Shown: positions 21,055 to 22,134 of the stretch, in pieces
Layout of the letters: each line of letters opens with the position of its first letter
How positions within the stretch are numbered: the first letter of the stretch is position 1
Assembly (NCBI GenBank): GCA_900540405.1
Contig: UQFW01000022.1
Coordinates: 1-22,134, forward strand
Length of the DNA stretch: 22,134 bases
DNA from: Candidatus Avelusimicrobium faecicola
GTDB taxonomy: Bacteria; Elusimicrobiota; Elusimicrobia; Elusimicrobiales; Elusimicrobiaceae
Direction: 5' to 3'
The notes under the pieces: generated by a model
The model's database searches: none
What the model was told of the DNA's origin: nothing
Seen by the model: the letters and a program-made list of their open reading frames with translations, nothing else
Translations under genes and position numbers: made by a program

Positions 21055-22134
21055 TTAAAATGTGTTTTTTAAGGCTTGCGCGGCGCAAAAACCGCTGCTC
21101 CACGCCCATTGTAAATTATATCCGCCCACCAGGCCGGTCACGTCCAACAATTCCCCGATGATATACAACCCCGGGATTTGGCGGCACTCCAGGGTGGAAG
21201 GATTGATTTGGCGCACATCCACCCCGCCGGCGGTCACTTCCGCCTTGGTCAGCCCCGCCGTGTGCGCGGGAATGACGGAAAAACGGTTTAACCGTTCTGC
21301 GGCGTTAAGCAGTTGCGCATGCGTGGCGTTGGCGGCGCATACGTCCAATTCACCCAATAAAGTTTTAGCTATTTTGGGCGAAATTTTATCTGCCAACAAG
21401 GCGGAAAACGGCTTATTTATATTTTTGTGTGTCCGTAAAAATTCCGCGGCGTTTACTTGGGGCAAAAAGTTGATTTCCACCGGCCCCCCCTGCCAAAATA
21501 AAGAGGCTTGCAACACCGCCGGGCCGCTAATGCCCTCGTGCGTAAATAATAAGGAGCCTTGGGTGGAAAATTTGCCCACTTTAACAGCTACCGGCAGGGA
21601 ATTGCCCGCCAAATGTACCGTTTGCAAGCGCAGGGCTTTGGGCAATACAAGCCCCACCAGTGCCGGGCGCGGCTCCACAATAGTCAGCCCCATTTCCCGC
21701 GCCGTTTTGAAGCCGAAATTCCCGGCCCCCAAAGCCGGGTAAGAAAGCCCGCCGCTTGCCAATACCACCCGCCCCGCCTGCACCGTTCCGCGCGACGTAC
21801 GCACCGTAAACCCGGTGGCGGTTCTTTCCACTTTTAACGCCTGCGTGTTGAGCCAGATACGGCTAGAGGCTTCTTGCGCCCGGCGGACTAAAAACGCCAC
21901 AATTTCTTGCGCATTTTGGGCAAAATACTGCCCGCTCGGCATTTGGGTATAGGGAATAGCGGTGCTTTCCAACAGGTATAAAAAATCGGTATTTTTATAG
22001 GCGGCCAGGGCGTTTTTGCAAAAATGTTTGCTTTGGCTTTGGTAGTGTGCCGCCGTGACGGTTTGATTGGTAAAATTACATTTCCCGCCGCCGGATACGG
22101 CCAATTTGGCCCCCGGGCGGGCGTTGTGTTCTAT
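21055..22134 (-). CDS. HI0933/BaiN-type FAD-dependent oxidoreductase, 5' end outside the window
   Basis: The frame runs without interruption to the right edge (first visible residues IEHNARPGAKLAVSGGGKCN), so the internal TTG at 22104 is not the start; the dinucleotide-binding N-terminus is missing. Visible family features are KLAVSGGGKCNFTN, the flavin-site stretch LASGGLSYPALGAGNFG, THEGISGPAVLQAS and the C-terminal FAD motif GLYIIGELLDVTGLVGGYNLQWAWSSG. The family contains poorly defined flavoproteins sometimes annotated as aminoacetone oxidase or BaiN; the substrate cannot be told. Downstream (21014-21054) no terminator is evident before the next promoter. Confidence 0.92.
   Translation of the reverse strand: MEHNARPGAKLAVSGGGKCNFTNQTVTAAHYQSQSKHFCKNALAAYKNTDFLYLLESTAIPYTQMPSGQYFAQNAQEIVAFLVRRAQEASSRIWLNTQALKVERTATGFTVRTSRGTVQAGRVVLASGGLSYPALGAGNFGFKTAREMGLTIVEPRPALVGLVLPKALRLQTVHLAGNSLPVAVKVGKFSTQGSLLFTHEGISGPAVLQASLFWQGGPVEINFLPQVNAAEFLRTHKNINKPFSALLADKISPKIAKTLLGELDVCAANATHAQLLNAAERLNRFSVIPAHTAGLTKAEVTAGGVDVRQINPSTLECRQIPGLYIIGELLDVTGLVGGYNLQWAWSSGFCAAQALKNTF

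Noticed and set aside
22102..22104. TTG at 22104 as the start of the flavoprotein
   Set aside because: The frame continues to the window edge with family-like residues and the conserved GGGKCN motif needs the preceding part; the gene is simply cut.

Overview
The window is a gene-dense chromosomal stretch of roughly even GC from a Gram-negative-type (two-membrane) bacterium. Nearly everything is on the minus strand; the one clear plus-strand gene encodes a PC4-like protein at 11094-11561. Supporting a two-membrane cell are a Kdo transferase (waaA), a GT9 heptosyltransferase-type enzyme and an AsmA-like protein; groESL carries a CIRCE-like operator. The overall mix resembles Elusimicrobiota from gut habitats, but that is an impression of protein style and not something the sequence proves. 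No phage, transposon, CRISPR or plasmid feature is visible.

Layout on the minus strand, read from low to high coordinates (the reverse of transcription): a partial tRNA-Leu(GAG) at the left edge; secG; a 377-bp gap with two diverged copies of the pgk 3' end, each with its own terminator; pgk; a Bax-inhibitor-1 family membrane protein; three small genes for exported proteins of unknown function (2999-5395); groEL and groES; a PP2C phosphatase and a membrane Ser/Thr kinase (overlapping genes, 7775-10947); the plus-strand PC4-like gene; a GT9 enzyme with a duplicated N-terminal domain, and waaA; an AsmA-like protein; a YkvA/DUF1232 protein and a Na/Pi-cotransporter/PhoU protein; two polytopic membrane proteins; and an HI0933-type flavoprotein cut by the right edge.

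Likely transcription units are groES-groEL, kinase-phosphatase, waaA-GT9, Na/Pi transporter-ykvA and the two-gene membrane pair. Most are separated by clear intrinsic terminators, and most genes have strong AGGAG-type ribosome binding sites. waaA and the AsmA gene are exceptions: each has a TATAAT box almost touching its ATG and no good Shine-Dalgarno.

The most unusual points are: (1) tandem [pgk C-terminal coding tail + terminator] units behind the intact pgk; (2) a cluster of exported proteins, one of which looks like a trypsin-like fold with all three catalytic positions replaced; (3) a roughly 50-bp element shared upstream of two of those exported-protein genes; (4) a GT9 enzyme built N-N-C; (5) a single-chain protein with two PC4-like repeats; and (6) candidate leaderless transcripts for two envelope genes.
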